Assembly (NCBI GenBank): GCA_017453085.1
Contig: JAFTKV010000135.1
Location: 1 to 13,298, forward strand
Direction: 5' to 3'
Length of the DNA: 13,298 nt
DNA from: Clostridia bacterium
GTDB lineage: Bacteria; Bacillota; Clostridia; Oscillospirales; CAG-272
The position numbers were made by a program, and so were the translations under genes. Below the pieces are notes generated by a model that was not told the DNA's origin, did not search any database, and was given only the letters and a program-made list of their open reading frames with translations. This document shows, piece by piece, positions 1 through 7,752 of the stretch; the first letter of the stretch is position 1, and every line of letters starts with the position of its first letter.

Positions 1-18
1 ATACTTGCCGAGCTTTTT
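1..18. terminator. Right half of a terminator hairpin cut by the window edge
   Basis: The window opens with ATAC, then TTGCCGAGC, then five T. This is the loop, right arm and T tract of a hairpin whose left arm (expected GCTCGGCAA) lies outside the window. Loop and stem design match the two complete hairpins at 6398-6419 and 6480-6501. It would end a plus-strand transcript entering from the left. On the minus strand it lies just beyond the mannosidase stop, so it probably sits between convergent genes. The missing arm makes this an inference. Confidence 0.55.
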
Positions 19-29
19 CATCAGTTCCG

Positions 30-50
30 TAAGTTCCCTTGGTAAACTTA
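30..50. repeat. Imperfect palindrome overlapping the mannosidase stop codon
   Basis: Read on the minus strand, TAAGTT pairs with AACTTA around a loop containing CCAAGG. The palindrome begins with the TAA stop of the mannosidase gene and includes GGGAACTT, the core word of the palindromes at 6345-6370 and 6525-6560. It is followed by GGAAC, an A run and the GC hairpin at 1-18, the same order as in those copies. It looks like a decayed third member of that composite element. Confidence 0.4.
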
Positions 51-3000
51 CTTCTTCTTGCGGGAGAGGCGCATGCCGATTACCATAGCAACCAATCCTA
101 CCGAAATTGCGATCACAATGATCGGAATCAGCCAGCCGGAGTCCTCGGAAGGCTCTGCCGTGCCGGGATCGGTGGGCTGCTGGGAGGGCTTTTCGTCCTC
201 GTTGCCGGTATTGCTGTTGCCGCCCTGCTCCACGTTGTCGTAATGTGTGGGAACGATTTGGGTCAGCTCCTGATCCGCAGCATCCTCGCCCACAAATTCC
301 ACCTCTGCCAGCTGCCCGCCGCCCTCAAAGGTGATGCGGTAGTAGCAGTAGATGCCTGCAGCCTCCGCAGGTACTGCGAACGCGCGTGTGTACTGATTCC
401 AATGAAAGGACAGATCGCGGCGATCCAGCGTGATCCAGCCGATGCCGTCGTTGGAGGCCTCCAGCTTGAAGGCGGAGGGCGCACGCTTGGCGTTGTTGCT
501 GGTGAGCGTGATCATCTTCAGCGCGGTACCGCTCTTCTTGGCCCAGACGATGGCGGAATCGGAGGAGACGGTGGCGTAGGTCTTACTGGTGTTATCAAAC
601 AGCTTGGTGCCGCCGTCCACGTTTACGGTGTAGACGCCGCTGCCACCGTCGGGAGTAAATTCGGTGGTGCGCACCTTTACACGGCCGGTCACCAGATCCT
701 CTGCAGGATCGGGGATGTTCGTGCCGATGGTCACAGACTTGGGCTCGCTGCCGGTGCCCCAGGTGGAGGGCTCAGATCCCATCTCAAAGACGATGTGTCC
801 GCCCTTGACGAGATCGGCGTGGCTGATGAAAGAGTCGTTGTACGCCGTGCCGTCCACTGTCATAGATTGAACGTAGACGTTGTCGGCGGAATTGTTCTTG
901 GCCTCGATCACCAGATCCTTGCCGCTCTCCAGGTGAACGGTTACCTTGTCGAAGAGGGGAGCGCCGATGATGTACTGTCCGCTGCCCATGTTCTGGGGAT
1001 AGAAGCCCAGAGCGGAGAGGATGTACCAGCCGGACATTTCGCCGTTGTCCTCGTCGCCGCAGTAGCCCTGACCGATCTCGGAGCCAACGTAGAGACGGGA
1101 CAGAATATCCCGCACCAGTGCCTGGGTCTTATAGGGCTGTCCGGCGTAAGCATACAGGTAGGGGATGGCGTGGGCGGGCTGATTGGAGTGGCCGTACTGA
1201 CCGAGGCGAACCTCGCGTGCCTCCATCATCTCGTGGATAGTGCCCGCTTGCACCTTCTTCATCGCGGTGATGGAGTTGTCGAAGTAATCGTCCAGCTTCT
1301 TGGAGAGGGCATCCTTGCCGCCGATGAGGTTGGCAAGGCCGATGCCGTCGTATACGCCGGAGGCGAAGAACATGGTCCAGCCGTTGGTCTCGGTGTAATC
1401 GCCCCACCAGCCTGCGGGATTATAACCGCCGCCGCTGCTCCAATCGCCGTTTTCATTCTTACCCATGAAGAATTTAGCGGTGGGATTGTAAAGGTTGACG
1501 TAAGACAGTGCGCGGTTGTAATAGTAGATGGCATCGTCGGTTTTACCCAGCTTTTCTGCCATCACGGCAATGCCGTAGTCGTTGATATAGCCTTCCATAG
1601 TCCAGGAGAAGCCGTTATTGACCGAGTTGGGGACGTATCCGATGAAAGGAGCGACGTCGTTTCTTTCTCTGCCGCCGTTGGTAAGGTTACTCGATACGGT
1701 GGAGGCATTGCGCAGCATGGAGAGATAAGCGTTTTCGTAGTCGAACTCGATGCCCTTCACAAAGGCATCCGCAAAGATGACGTCTGAGCTGGTGCCTACC
1801 ATGGAGTTGGTGCCGCCGGGAGCGATCCAACGGGGAACCCAGCCGTTATCTTTGTAGTGTTGCACCAAACCGTTCAAGAGTTCGGTGTCCAGCGTAGGAG
1901 TGAGGAGCGCATACGCCGCCCAGGTGGTACGGTAGGTGTCCCAGAAGCCGTTGTTGACGTAGAGCTTGCCCTCGGTTTTCTTTCCGCCATTGTAGGGGGA
2001 GGCGTAGACCCATTTGGGTTCATCGTTCGTACCCTCGTTTTCGCTGTACAGGTTGGGGTAGGCGTAGAGACGGTACAGATTGGAGTAGAAGGTGACCATC
2101 TGGGTGTAGGATGCACCCTCGATCTCGATGATGCCGCAGACGTCGTCCCAAGCCTTCTGCGCCTTGGCAAATACGGTATCAAAGGTGTCTCCCTCGGGGA
2201 TCTCCAGCTCCAGATTGTGCTCTGCCTGCTTACCCGAGAGGAAGGAGGTGGCGAACTTGAAGGTGACCTCGGTAGTGCCTGCGGGGAAGGAGACGATGCC
2301 GGTCTTGCCGTTGGAGGACTCCTTGAAGGCGGCAGGCTTCTGATCAAACTCGCCGTAGACCTTCAGGTGAGACGAGCCGTTATTGGTATGCTCGGAGGTA
2401 GCGGTGACCACGCCGGTTTCGGTGCTCACCGAAAGCGATCCGCCCGCGCGGACGCAGTCGAAGATGATGTTGACGTTGTCGCTGTTTTGAGGGAAGGTAA
2501 AGCGCACGTAGACGCCGTGGGTGGTGGGGGTCATCTCCACCTGCACGCCGGATGCCTTGGAGCCTTCGTCAAAGGTGACGCTGTAATAGTGTGCTTTGGC
2601 GATCTCGTTGTCGTGATCGTAGGTAGCTCCCACCTTGGAGGATTCGATGTCGCTGTTTTTCATGTTAGCGATGTCCACCGAGGTGTTGGCCATGAACTGC
2701 CAGGTGCCGTAGTCGCCCACCCAGGTGGAGGGGACGTGGGATACGCTGAACTGGGAGATGGTGTTGTTCTGATAGTGATACGGCTGGTTGGAGCCCACCT
2801 CCGTGATGGGCGCGATGAAGTTGAAGCCGTTCGGCATGGTGATGAAGGGAGTGGTCAGGCCGCGGGAGAAGGAGGTGGTGCAGTTGGTGCCGCGGGTGGT
2901 GAGGATGTAGTCGGACAGATGCTCGTGCACTACGGGAGCTTTGTCCTCGATCACCAGGTCGTCAAAGTAAGCAAGGAAGCGAGGATTGGTGGTAGCCTCG

Positions 3001-4130
3001 TTCATGCGGAAGTAGACGTAGACGCTGTCGATGGTCTTACCCTCTGCAACGTCGCCCAGGCAGGTCTCGATATAGTTCCACTGCTCGGTGTAGAGTGCAT
3101 CCGACTCGCCCTTGGATACGGGATCCATACCAAATCCGTTCTGGTCAACGGCGGAAAGCTCGGACAGGTAGGTTCCGTCGGTGAACTTCACGTCGATGAC
3201 CATATGCATGGAGGTGTACTCGAAGTCGTAGGTCTTACCGTCGTGGAGGGCGGGGAAGTGAACGTAGGAGAGCTGGGTATTCTTGGTGACCTTGATGTTC
3301 AGTCCGCTGTACAGGACGTTACGTGCATAAGAATCCTTCAGAGATGTCTTCTTGCCCCAAACTGCCAGCGCAGAGGCACCGTCAAATGCGCCGGGTTTGT
3401 TCCAGGGAGCCACGGGGCCGCTACCTACAACCGTCGCCATAGGCGATTCCTGAGGCTTGTCCTCTGCCTTCTCGCCGGTAGACAGACGAAGGTCGGCCAG
3501 CTGAGTCATATCAGCACCGTTATTTTCGGTGATCTCCAGCTTATAGTAGCGGTAGGCCTTGGGATCGGAAACGGTATATTCCACCGTCTGACCGCGTCCG
3601 CTGAACTTCTGGTTCGACTGACGGTCGATGACCGCATAGGTCTTGCCGTCGGCAGAGCCGTACAGGGTCCACGCCTTGGGATCGCGTCCGTCCTCGTCGT
3701 TGGCAGAGGTGACGGTGTACTTGGCCAGCACCCGATCGGCGGTCAAGGCGAAGGACACCCACACGGGATCGGAGGCGGAGGGACGTTTCTTGGACAGGTA
3801 CTTGGTAGCGGAGGAGGCGTCAAAGAGATTGGCCTTGCCCTCGCCGGAGATGTCGTCCGCAGAGCCGTCGATGCTGCTGCTGTTCACCAGATTGGTGAAT
3901 TCACCCCCCAGATCGGAGGTGATTTTGTAGGCTTCCAGGTTATTGTAGTAGCCGTTGTCCGATTTGGATTCGGCGGGGGCTTTTTCGTCCGCTTCGAAGG
4001 AAGAGGAGAAGAGCACCTTGTCAGGGATACTGCTCTCTGCGGCAAAGGAAGGCCACTGCACAGCGGCAAGGGGAGCCGAGCCCAGCAGTACAGCCAATCC
4101 GAGCGCGATCAGTTGGTTAGTTCTTTTCAT
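48..4130 (-). CDS. Cell-surface GH92 alpha-mannosidase, probably alpha-1,2
   Basis: Exo-acting glycoside hydrolase that removes alpha-mannose from N-glycans or mannan outside the cell. Seen in the 1360 residues: signal peptide 1-30; an F5/8-type C carbohydrate-binding-like domain, about 80-220; a second beta-sandwich-like region, about 230-395; the GH92 domain, about 404-1120; another F5/8C-like module, about 1145-1275; a Pro/Thr/Glu-rich linker; a TM segment, about 1333-1355; and a terminal SRKKK tail. GH92 landmarks are YTETN with the likely acid E914, GDEDNGEMS with the likely base Asp pair D1026/D1028, and SNQPAHAIPYLY. The pair H966-E967 aligns with the His-Glu that, as I recall, gives BT3990 its alpha-1,2 preference. 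The 1360-residue length comes from the added modules and anchor; there is no LPXTG signal. The start follows AAAGG by 9 nt. It is transcribed alone from the promoter at 4200-4228. Confidence 0.95.
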   Translation of the reverse strand: MKRTNQLIALGLAVLLGSAPLAAVQWPSFAAESSIPDKVLFSSSFEADEKAPAESKSDNGYYNNLEAYKITSDLGGEFTNLVNSSSIDGSADDISGEGKANLFDASSATKYLSKKRPSASDPVWVSFALTADRVLAKYTVTSANDEDGRDPKAWTLYGSADGKTYAVIDRQSNQKFSGRGQTVEYTVSDPKAYRYYKLEITENNGADMTQLADLRLSTGEKAEDKPQESPMATVVGSGPVAPWNKPGAFDGASALAVWGKKTSLKDSYARNVLYSGLNIKVTKNTQLSYVHFPALHDGKTYDFEYTSMHMVIDVKFTDGTYLSELSAVDQNGFGMDPVSKGESDALYTEQWNYIETCLGDVAEGKTIDSVYVYFRMNEATTNPRFLAYFDDLVIEDKAPVVHEHLSDYILTTRGTNCTTSFSRGLTTPFITMPNGFNFIAPITEVGSNQPYHYQNNTISQFSVSHVPSTWVGDYGTWQFMANTSVDIANMKNSDIESSKVGATYDHDNEIAKAHYYSVTFDEGSKASGVQVEMTPTTHGVYVRFTFPQNSDNVNIIFDCVRAGGSLSVSTETGVVTATSEHTNNGSSHLKVYGEFDQKPAAFKESSNGKTGIVSFPAGTTEVTFKFATSFLSGKQAEHNLELEIPEGDTFDTVFAKAQKAWDDVCGIIEIEGASYTQMVTFYSNLYRLYAYPNLYSENEGTNDEPKWVYASPYNGGKKTEGKLYVNNGFWDTYRTTWAAYALLTPTLDTELLNGLVQHYKDNGWVPRWIAPGGTNSMVGTSSDVIFADAFVKGIEFDYENAYLSMLRNASTVSSNLTNGGRERNDVAPFIGYVPNSVNNGFSWTMEGYINDYGIAVMAEKLGKTDDAIYYYNRALSYVNLYNPTAKFFMGKNENGDWSSGGGYNPAGWWGDYTETNGWTMFFASGVYDGIGLANLIGGKDALSKKLDDYFDNSITAMKKVQAGTIHEMMEAREVRLGQYGHSNQPAHAIPYLYAYAGQPYKTQALVRDILSRLYVGSEIGQGYCGDEDNGEMSGWYILSALGFYPQNMGSGQYIIGAPLFDKVTVHLESGKDLVIEAKNNSADNVYVQSMTVDGTAYNDSFISHADLVKGGHIVFEMGSEPSTWGTGSEPKSVTIGTNIPDPAEDLVTGRVKVRTTEFTPDGGSGVYTVNVDGGTKLFDNTSKTYATVSSDSAIVWAKKSGTALKMITLTSNNAKRAPSAFKLEASNDGIGWITLDRRDLSFHWNQYTRAFAVPAEAAGIYCYYRITFEGGGQLAEVEFVGEDAADQELTQIVPTHYDNVEQGGNSNTGNEDEKPSQQPTDPGTAEPSEDSGWLIPIIVIAISVGLVAMVIGMRLSRKKK

Positions 4131-4164
4131 AGGAAAATACCTTTCGTGCGATATTTGGGAATGC

Positions 4165-4176
4165 CTGACAGGTCAG
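4165..4176. promoter_or_regulatory. Dyad in the mannosidase 5' leader, possible operator
   Basis: CTGACAGGTCAG is a dyad of two 5-bp arms around a 2-bp centre, in the roughly 60-nt untranslated leader between the predicted mannosidase start site and its ribosome binding site. It could bind a dimeric regulator. Twelve base pairs can arise by chance, so this is a suggestion only. Confidence 0.2.
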
Positions 4177-4198
4177 CAGAACTATTCTCCAGTATGCC

Positions 4199-4228
4199 TA
4201 TTATAGCATATTTTTTCAACGGATGCAA
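4199..4228 (-). promoter_or_regulatory. Extended -10 promoter of the mannosidase gene
   Basis: On the minus strand a perfect TATAAT (4200-4205) is preceded by TGC, giving the extended -10 form TGnTATAAT. TTGCAT (4223-4228) lies 17 bp upstream as a -35 that matches only the first half of the consensus. Transcription should start near 4193, leaving a leader of about 60 nt before the ATG at 4130. Confidence 0.7.
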
Positions 4229-4332
4229 TGCGAAAAATACGGAACGGCGATACATTTTGTGAACAATTTATAAATAATCGCCGAAGATAGCAAACCCATG
4301 CAAATTCGAAGCAAAAAAGCACAAATTCCCTC

Positions 4333-4362
4333 TGTTCAAAAGCAAAATTGTATGCTATAATA
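4333..4362 (+). promoter_or_regulatory. Extended -10 promoter of the lipoprotein metallopeptidase gene
   Basis: TATAAT at 4356-4361 is preceded by TGC, an extended -10. TGTTCA (4333-4338) at 17 bp spacing is a weak -35. The predicted start near 4368 gives a leader of only about 22 nt, mostly occupied by the GGAGG ribosome binding site at 4380-4384. The 12-bp core TATGCTATAATA is identical to that of the divergent mannosidase promoter. Confidence 0.7.
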
Positions 4363-4389
4363 AGACATCTATTTGTTTCGGAGGCAGCA

Positions 4390-6333
4390 ATGAAGCATCT
4401 GTCGCATATTCTATCCATACTCCTTCTGGCAGTCCTGCTCACTGCCTGCAAAGTCCCTGCATCTTCCCCCGTATCGGTGGAGACGAATCGCCCTGCCGAT
4501 TCTACTGCCGCGACGCTGACCGACCCGCCCGCGGGAACTACGGCACCGATCACCACCCCCGCACCTCCCGAAACCGCACCTCCGGCCGAGCCGGTGACCT
4601 ATCCCGCATGGGAGGAGCATTCGGATATTGAGCTGCTGGCAAGCCTTGACTCCCGATACGGCGATCTGCAGCAAATGAGTGGCTGGCGGGATCGGCTTTT
4701 GCTGTCCTTTGCTCGCAGCGATCGGGAAAGCGGCGCGCTCACCGATGCCTACGCTCAGCTGTTGAACGTGACCACCGGCGAGCTGTCCGAGGCGGTAAAG
4801 CTCCCCGGCGGCGATTGTAGGGCGGTCTTTTTGGAAAACGGCAGGATCTGCCTGTACGATCCCCTTTCCTGTACGGCGGCGGTCTATGATCTGGCGGGTA
4901 ATCGGCATTTTCACTATGAATGTCGGGACGTCTCGCTGGGCTTGGATATCGATCCTGCGGGCTCCGGCACGCTTTGGTGCTATTCCGGCGACTCTCCCGT
5001 GCTGACCAAGGTCTCGCTGGACGGCTCGTCGGTCAAGCAGATCACCGTTCCTCATGCAGAGGGCGGCTTCGTGCTGGGGCATCGGGACGGCGTCACCTAC
5101 TATTCCGCATGGGATGGGGAGAACGGACGGATCTGGGCAATCGATCCTGACGGCACCGTGTCGCTGTTGGACGGCGCAGAGCAGTATTACTGGGGCGGCG
5201 GCTGTCTGTACACCGACGGCGATCCCAATTGGCTGACCGATCCTGCCGATATGGACACGGTCTATCGGGTGCAGGGCGAGGACGCCTTCTCCTGGATCGT
5301 GGCAGGCGAGGGCAGTCACTTGCTGGCGGAACGCTTCGTGGACGAAGGGAGCAGCTCCTTCCTGTGGGTGCTGGACTATGCAAACGCTATCCGCTATCCT
5401 CCACTGAGCATCGAGGGAGAGCGGTACTGCCATCAGTTCTGCTTTTTTGAGGAGGGTGTCCTCTGTTTTGCCGTAGGTAGTTACGGTACTTCGGGCGAGG
5501 GACTGCGCATTGAAATCTGTCGCTGGAGCTACTGCCACGACGGCGAGACGGCCGATCTGATCTGCACCGCTCGCACCGAGGCCGATCAGGAAAACGCCGA
5601 GCTCGCCGCCCGCATCAAAGAAAAATGGGGCGTGTCGGTGATCTACACCGAGCCGCTGATCCATCGGGTAGCAAGTGATTACAGCACCGTTGCCATTACC
5701 GATCCGCTGGTCATTCAAAGCGCCCTTAATCAGGTATACGATGCGCTGTCTGCCTATCCCGACGGCTTCTTTGACGATCTGTGCTACGGTAATTATACCG
5801 TGCTGGAGCTTTATCTCTGCGGAAAATTCACCCCCTTGACCGATGCGGGCATCACCACTGCGGAGGCACTGTCCAATACTCGCGGCTCTGCCATGGTCAT
5901 TGGCTTCAACGTAGAGCTGATGGACGGCGAATATGTCCGCGTGCTTGCCCACGAGCTGCTTCATAATATGGAGCGGCGGATCGATCAGATCGACCCGGAT
6001 GCGCTTTCCGAATGGATCTCGCTCACTCCCGGCGGTCACGATGCCTACTATTATTCCTATCACGACCAAGACGGCAACGAGATGCACGATCTGTCCCACA
6101 CCTACTTCTACGAATCCGATCCCGCCGACGCTTACTTCGTGGATGCCTATTCCAAATCCTTCCCCACGGAAGACCGCGCCCGCGTGTTCGAAAAGCTGAT
6201 GGAATCGGGCGGCAATCCCTATTTCGCCGACTCCCCCGTGCTGATGGAAAAAGCACGCACCCTCTGCCGCATCATCCGCGAATACTTCCCCAGCGTGGCT
6301 GCCATAGAGCGAGCTTCGTGGGAAGTGGAATAG
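4390..6333 (+). CDS. Lipoprotein with beta-propeller-like middle and C-terminal HELLH metallopeptidase
   Basis: A 647-residue exported protein. The first 20 residues form a lipoprotein signal with LLTAC, so Cys20 is the likely lipidated residue. A Pro/Thr-rich tether follows to about 70. Residues about 75-390 are rich in short beta strands and Gly/Asp turns and look like a propeller, although no clean repeat was found. The C-terminal part, from about 396, carries the zinc motif HELLH at 521-525 and, about 70 residues later, TEDRARVF with E594 or D595 as a plausible third ligand. This pattern fits gluzincin-like lipoprotein peptidases; the exact family was not identified. It would act on the outer face of the membrane. 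The ATG at 4390 was chosen over an in-frame ATG at 4348 because of GGAGG 5 nt upstream and because the signal peptide begins there. It is probably monocistronic. Confidence 0.85.
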   Translation: MKHLSHILSILLLAVLLTACKVPASSPVSVETNRPADSTAATLTDPPAGTTAPITTPAPPETAPPAEPVTYPAWEEHSDIELLASLDSRYGDLQQMSGWRDRLLLSFARSDRESGALTDAYAQLLNVTTGELSEAVKLPGGDCRAVFLENGRICLYDPLSCTAAVYDLAGNRHFHYECRDVSLGLDIDPAGSGTLWCYSGDSPVLTKVSLDGSSVKQITVPHAEGGFVLGHRDGVTYYSAWDGENGRIWAIDPDGTVSLLDGAEQYYWGGGCLYTDGDPNWLTDPADMDTVYRVQGEDAFSWIVAGEGSHLLAERFVDEGSSSFLWVLDYANAIRYPPLSIEGERYCHQFCFFEEGVLCFAVGSYGTSGEGLRIEICRWSYCHDGETADLICTARTEADQENAELAARIKEKWGVSVIYTEPLIHRVASDYSTVAITDPLVIQSALNQVYDALSAYPDGFFDDLCYGNYTVLELYLCGKFTPLTDAGITTAEALSNTRGSAMVIGFNVELMDGEYVRVLAHELLHNMERRIDQIDPDALSEWISLTPGGHDAYYYSYHDQDGNEMHDLSHTYFYESDPADAYFVDAYSKSFPTEDRARVFEKLMESGGNPYFADSPVLMEKARTLCRIIREYFPSVAAIERASWEVE

Positions 6334-6344
6334 GGGAACGCTTA

Positions 6345-6370
6345 AGGGAACTTCTTGAAAGAAGTTCCCT
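6345..6370. repeat. Perfect 12-bp palindrome, GGGAACTTCTT family, copy 1
   Basis: AGGGAACTTCTT and its exact complement enclose a 2-nt centre (GA), 11 bp after the lipoprotein stop. The core GGGAACTTCTT/AAGAAGTTCCC recurs at 6525-6560. No T tract follows, so it is not a textbook terminator by itself. It may protect the mRNA 3' end or be part of a dispersed repeat. Confidence 0.8.
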
Positions 6371-6392
6371 GAAGAATCCCTCCGGAACCTTC

Positions 6393-6425
6393 AAAAAGCC
6401 CGACGAATACTCGTCGGGCAATTTT
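6393..6425. terminator. Bidirectional terminator hairpin with ATAC loop
   Basis: GCCCGACGA (6398-6406) pairs perfectly with TCGTCGGGC (6411-6419) around the loop ATAC. Five A precede it and AATTTT follows. The T tract is therefore stronger for minus-strand transcripts (TTTTT, from 6397-6393) than for plus-strand ones. It lies between the convergent lipoprotein and APH genes and could serve both. Confidence 0.75.
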
Positions 6426-6479
6426 GCTGGTAAGGGCGAATAATATCCTCCGTCCTCAGTATGTACACAATAGAGTCGA

Positions 6480-6505
6480 GCGCGGCAAATACTTGCCGCG
6501 CTTTT
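6480..6505 (+). terminator. GC-rich terminator hairpin with ATAC loop
   Basis: GCGCGGCAA (6480-6488) pairs perfectly with TTGCCGCGC (6493-6501) around ATAC (6489-6492), followed on the plus strand by TTTT. There is no T tract on the minus side. It therefore best ends plus-strand readthrough from the lipoprotein gene, although it sits within the element that follows the opposite-strand APH gene. Confidence 0.7.
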
Positions 6506-6524
6506 CAAAAAAGTTCTTGAGGGG

Positions 6525-6560
6525 TTATAGGGGAACTTCTTCCAAGAAGTTCCCCTATAA
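6525..6560. repeat. Perfect 17-bp palindrome behind the APH gene, copy 2
   Basis: TTATAGGGGAACTTCTT and its exact complement surround CC, making a 17-bp stem whose outer end is 2 bp from the APH stop. It contains the same GGGAACTTCTT core as the palindrome at 6345-6370 and lies in inverted orientation to it. In the minus direction it is followed by CCCTCAAGAAC and a T6 run, so it may form the 3' end of the four-gene operon transcript. Confidence 0.8.
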
Positions 6561-6562
6561 AA

Positions 6563-7351
6563 TCACCCAAACACTTCTGCAGCCGCCACTACGCGGAGCA
6601 GATCGGGTTCGATCTTGTCTCTGCCGTAGGCGTCGAAGAAGCGATCCTGATAAGCATCGGTCTTCAGGTTGAAGAAGAGGCTCCACGCTCCCCAGAACAG
6701 GTCGATGTGGCGATCGCCAACGCCGCCGTTGCCAAGGTCGATAAAGCCGGAAAATCGCCAGTTGTCCAGCATAATATTGGGCAAACAGTAGTCGCCGTGG
6801 AGCAGGGTGTCGGTGCGCAGCAGGTGACCGTCCCGGCGCACCACCTCGATCGCCTCCTCGGCAGAGGCGTAGCCCCAGTTGTCGGGGAAGAGGGAAGCGT
6901 CGTACCGTCCGATGCGATAGCCCTCCTCTGCGGATGCCAGATAGTCCGCCGTGCGGTTGGGGACAGGACAGCCGTTGACCGAAGTCTCGTGGAGTGTGCG
7001 GAGCAGGGCAGCGGTCGTGTCGCACAGCCGACGGGGATCGGCGACGTAGTCCCCGTGGGTGCAGTCCTCGCCCGATACACGTCGGGTGAGCATCCAGTCC
7101 TTCTCCAGGGACAGATAGCAGAGCACCTCGGTGGAAAGCCCCTTTTCGTGGAAGAAGCGGGTCAGCTCGGCCTCTCTTCGCAGAGAGCCTGCGGGCGCGG
7201 CTTTCAGATAATAGCCGCCGTCCTTTTCGATGTAGATCACCCTTGCCTCGGGGGAGCAGCTGCTGTCGTACAGGGGAGCCCCCTCAAGCAGCGGGCGAAG
7301 ATCGGCGGGAAATTGGGTGAGGTCGGGGCGGGTGATGAGCGTGCGATTCAT
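6563..7351 (-). CDS. APH(3')-like aminoglycoside phosphotransferase family kinase
   Basis: A 262-residue cytoplasmic ATP-dependent phosphotransferase. All core kinase features are visible: K50 in YYLK (ATP phosphate binding), E60 in the RREAEL helix, the catalytic loop HGDYCLPN with D187 and N192, and the metal-binding D205 in FIDLGNGGVGDRHIDL. The length and the C-terminal FFDAYGRDKIEPD helix match APH(3') enzymes, which phosphorylate the 3'-hydroxyl of kanamycin-type drugs. It is last in a four-gene operon; the ATG follows AAAGGAG, with 15 bp to the upstream stop. Base composition resembles its neighbours and no mobile element is beside it, which argues for a resident gene. Family membership is clear; actual drug resistance or another small-molecule substrate is not. 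Confidence 0.88.
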   Translation of the reverse strand: MNRTLITRPDLTQFPADLRPLLEGAPLYDSSCSPEARVIYIEKDGGYYLKAAPAGSLRREAELTRFFHEKGLSTEVLCYLSLEKDWMLTRRVSGEDCTHGDYVADPRRLCDTTAALLRTLHETSVNGCPVPNRTADYLASAEEGYRIGRYDASLFPDNWGYASAEEAIEVVRRDGHLLRTDTLLHGDYCLPNIMLDNWRFSGFIDLGNGGVGDRHIDLFWGAWSLFFNLKTDAYQDRFFDAYGRDKIEPDLLRVVAAAEVFG

Positions 7352-7366
7352 AAAATGCTCCTTTCG

Positions 7367-7744
7367 TCAGACTCCCATCAGGAAGAATCCGTTGTATTCG
7401 GTCGCAGCCTGTTCCAGCCACGGGAGCAGGATCTCCCACTCCTGCGGACGGTCTGCACGGATCTTATCTGCTATCGCCCTTGCTTGCTCTTTGGTATAGT
7501 AGTTGAGGGCAAAACAACAAAATTCGTGAGAACCGTTCGGCGCGTGGGTTTCCTGCAAATAAGGGAGATAGTGGCACAGGAAGGTCTCTTGACAATCGAT
7601 GTGCACGCACAGCGAATCGGGAAGCCAATGCTGATTGCAGTCCTGCGCTGCCCTATGGGCGGAGCGGTCTTTTTTGTAAAACTGAAATTCGAAATAGGCG
7701 GATCCGCGGCGTTTGGTGCAGGGAATGAACAGCTTGTCGTGCAT
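7367..7744 (-). CDS. Small Cys-rich hypothetical protein
   Basis: A 125-residue protein that I do not recognise. It has no signal peptide or TM segment. Nine Cys are scattered over the first 76 residues, including an adjacent CC pair, but without a regular CxxC metal site. The C-terminal 45 residues are predicted helical (KEQARAIADKIRADRPQEW) and end in a hydrophobic GFFLMGV. The frame runs open further upstream, but the ATG at 7744 is preferred: the GAGG ribosome binding site just upstream overlaps the TGA stop of the preceding gene (7753-7755), which implies translational coupling. The APH gene begins 15 bp after the stop. Confidence 0.7.
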   Translation of the reverse strand: MHDKLFIPCTKRRGSAYFEFQFYKKDRSAHRAAQDCNQHWLPDSLCVHIDCQETFLCHYLPYLQETHAPNGSHEFCCFALNYYTKEQARAIADKIRADRPQEWEILLPWLEQAATEYNGFFLMGV

Positions 7745-7752
7745 AATACACC

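Noticed and set aside
39..4262. Very long open frames on the plus strand across the mannosidase gene (to 1787 and from 1857)
   Set aside because: They lie exactly antisense to a clear GH92 enzyme, show Gly/Val-rich translation without domains, and have no ribosome binding site. GC-rich codon use explains them.
4411..6099. 562-residue open frame on the minus strand
   Set aside because: Antisense shadow of the lipoprotein gene, which has a signal peptide, lipobox, zinc motif, ribosome binding site and promoter on the plus strand.
6563..7351. Recently acquired mobile resistance gene
   Set aside because: No transposase, integrase or flanking insertion repeats; composition matches neighbours and the gene is tightly spaced in an operon.
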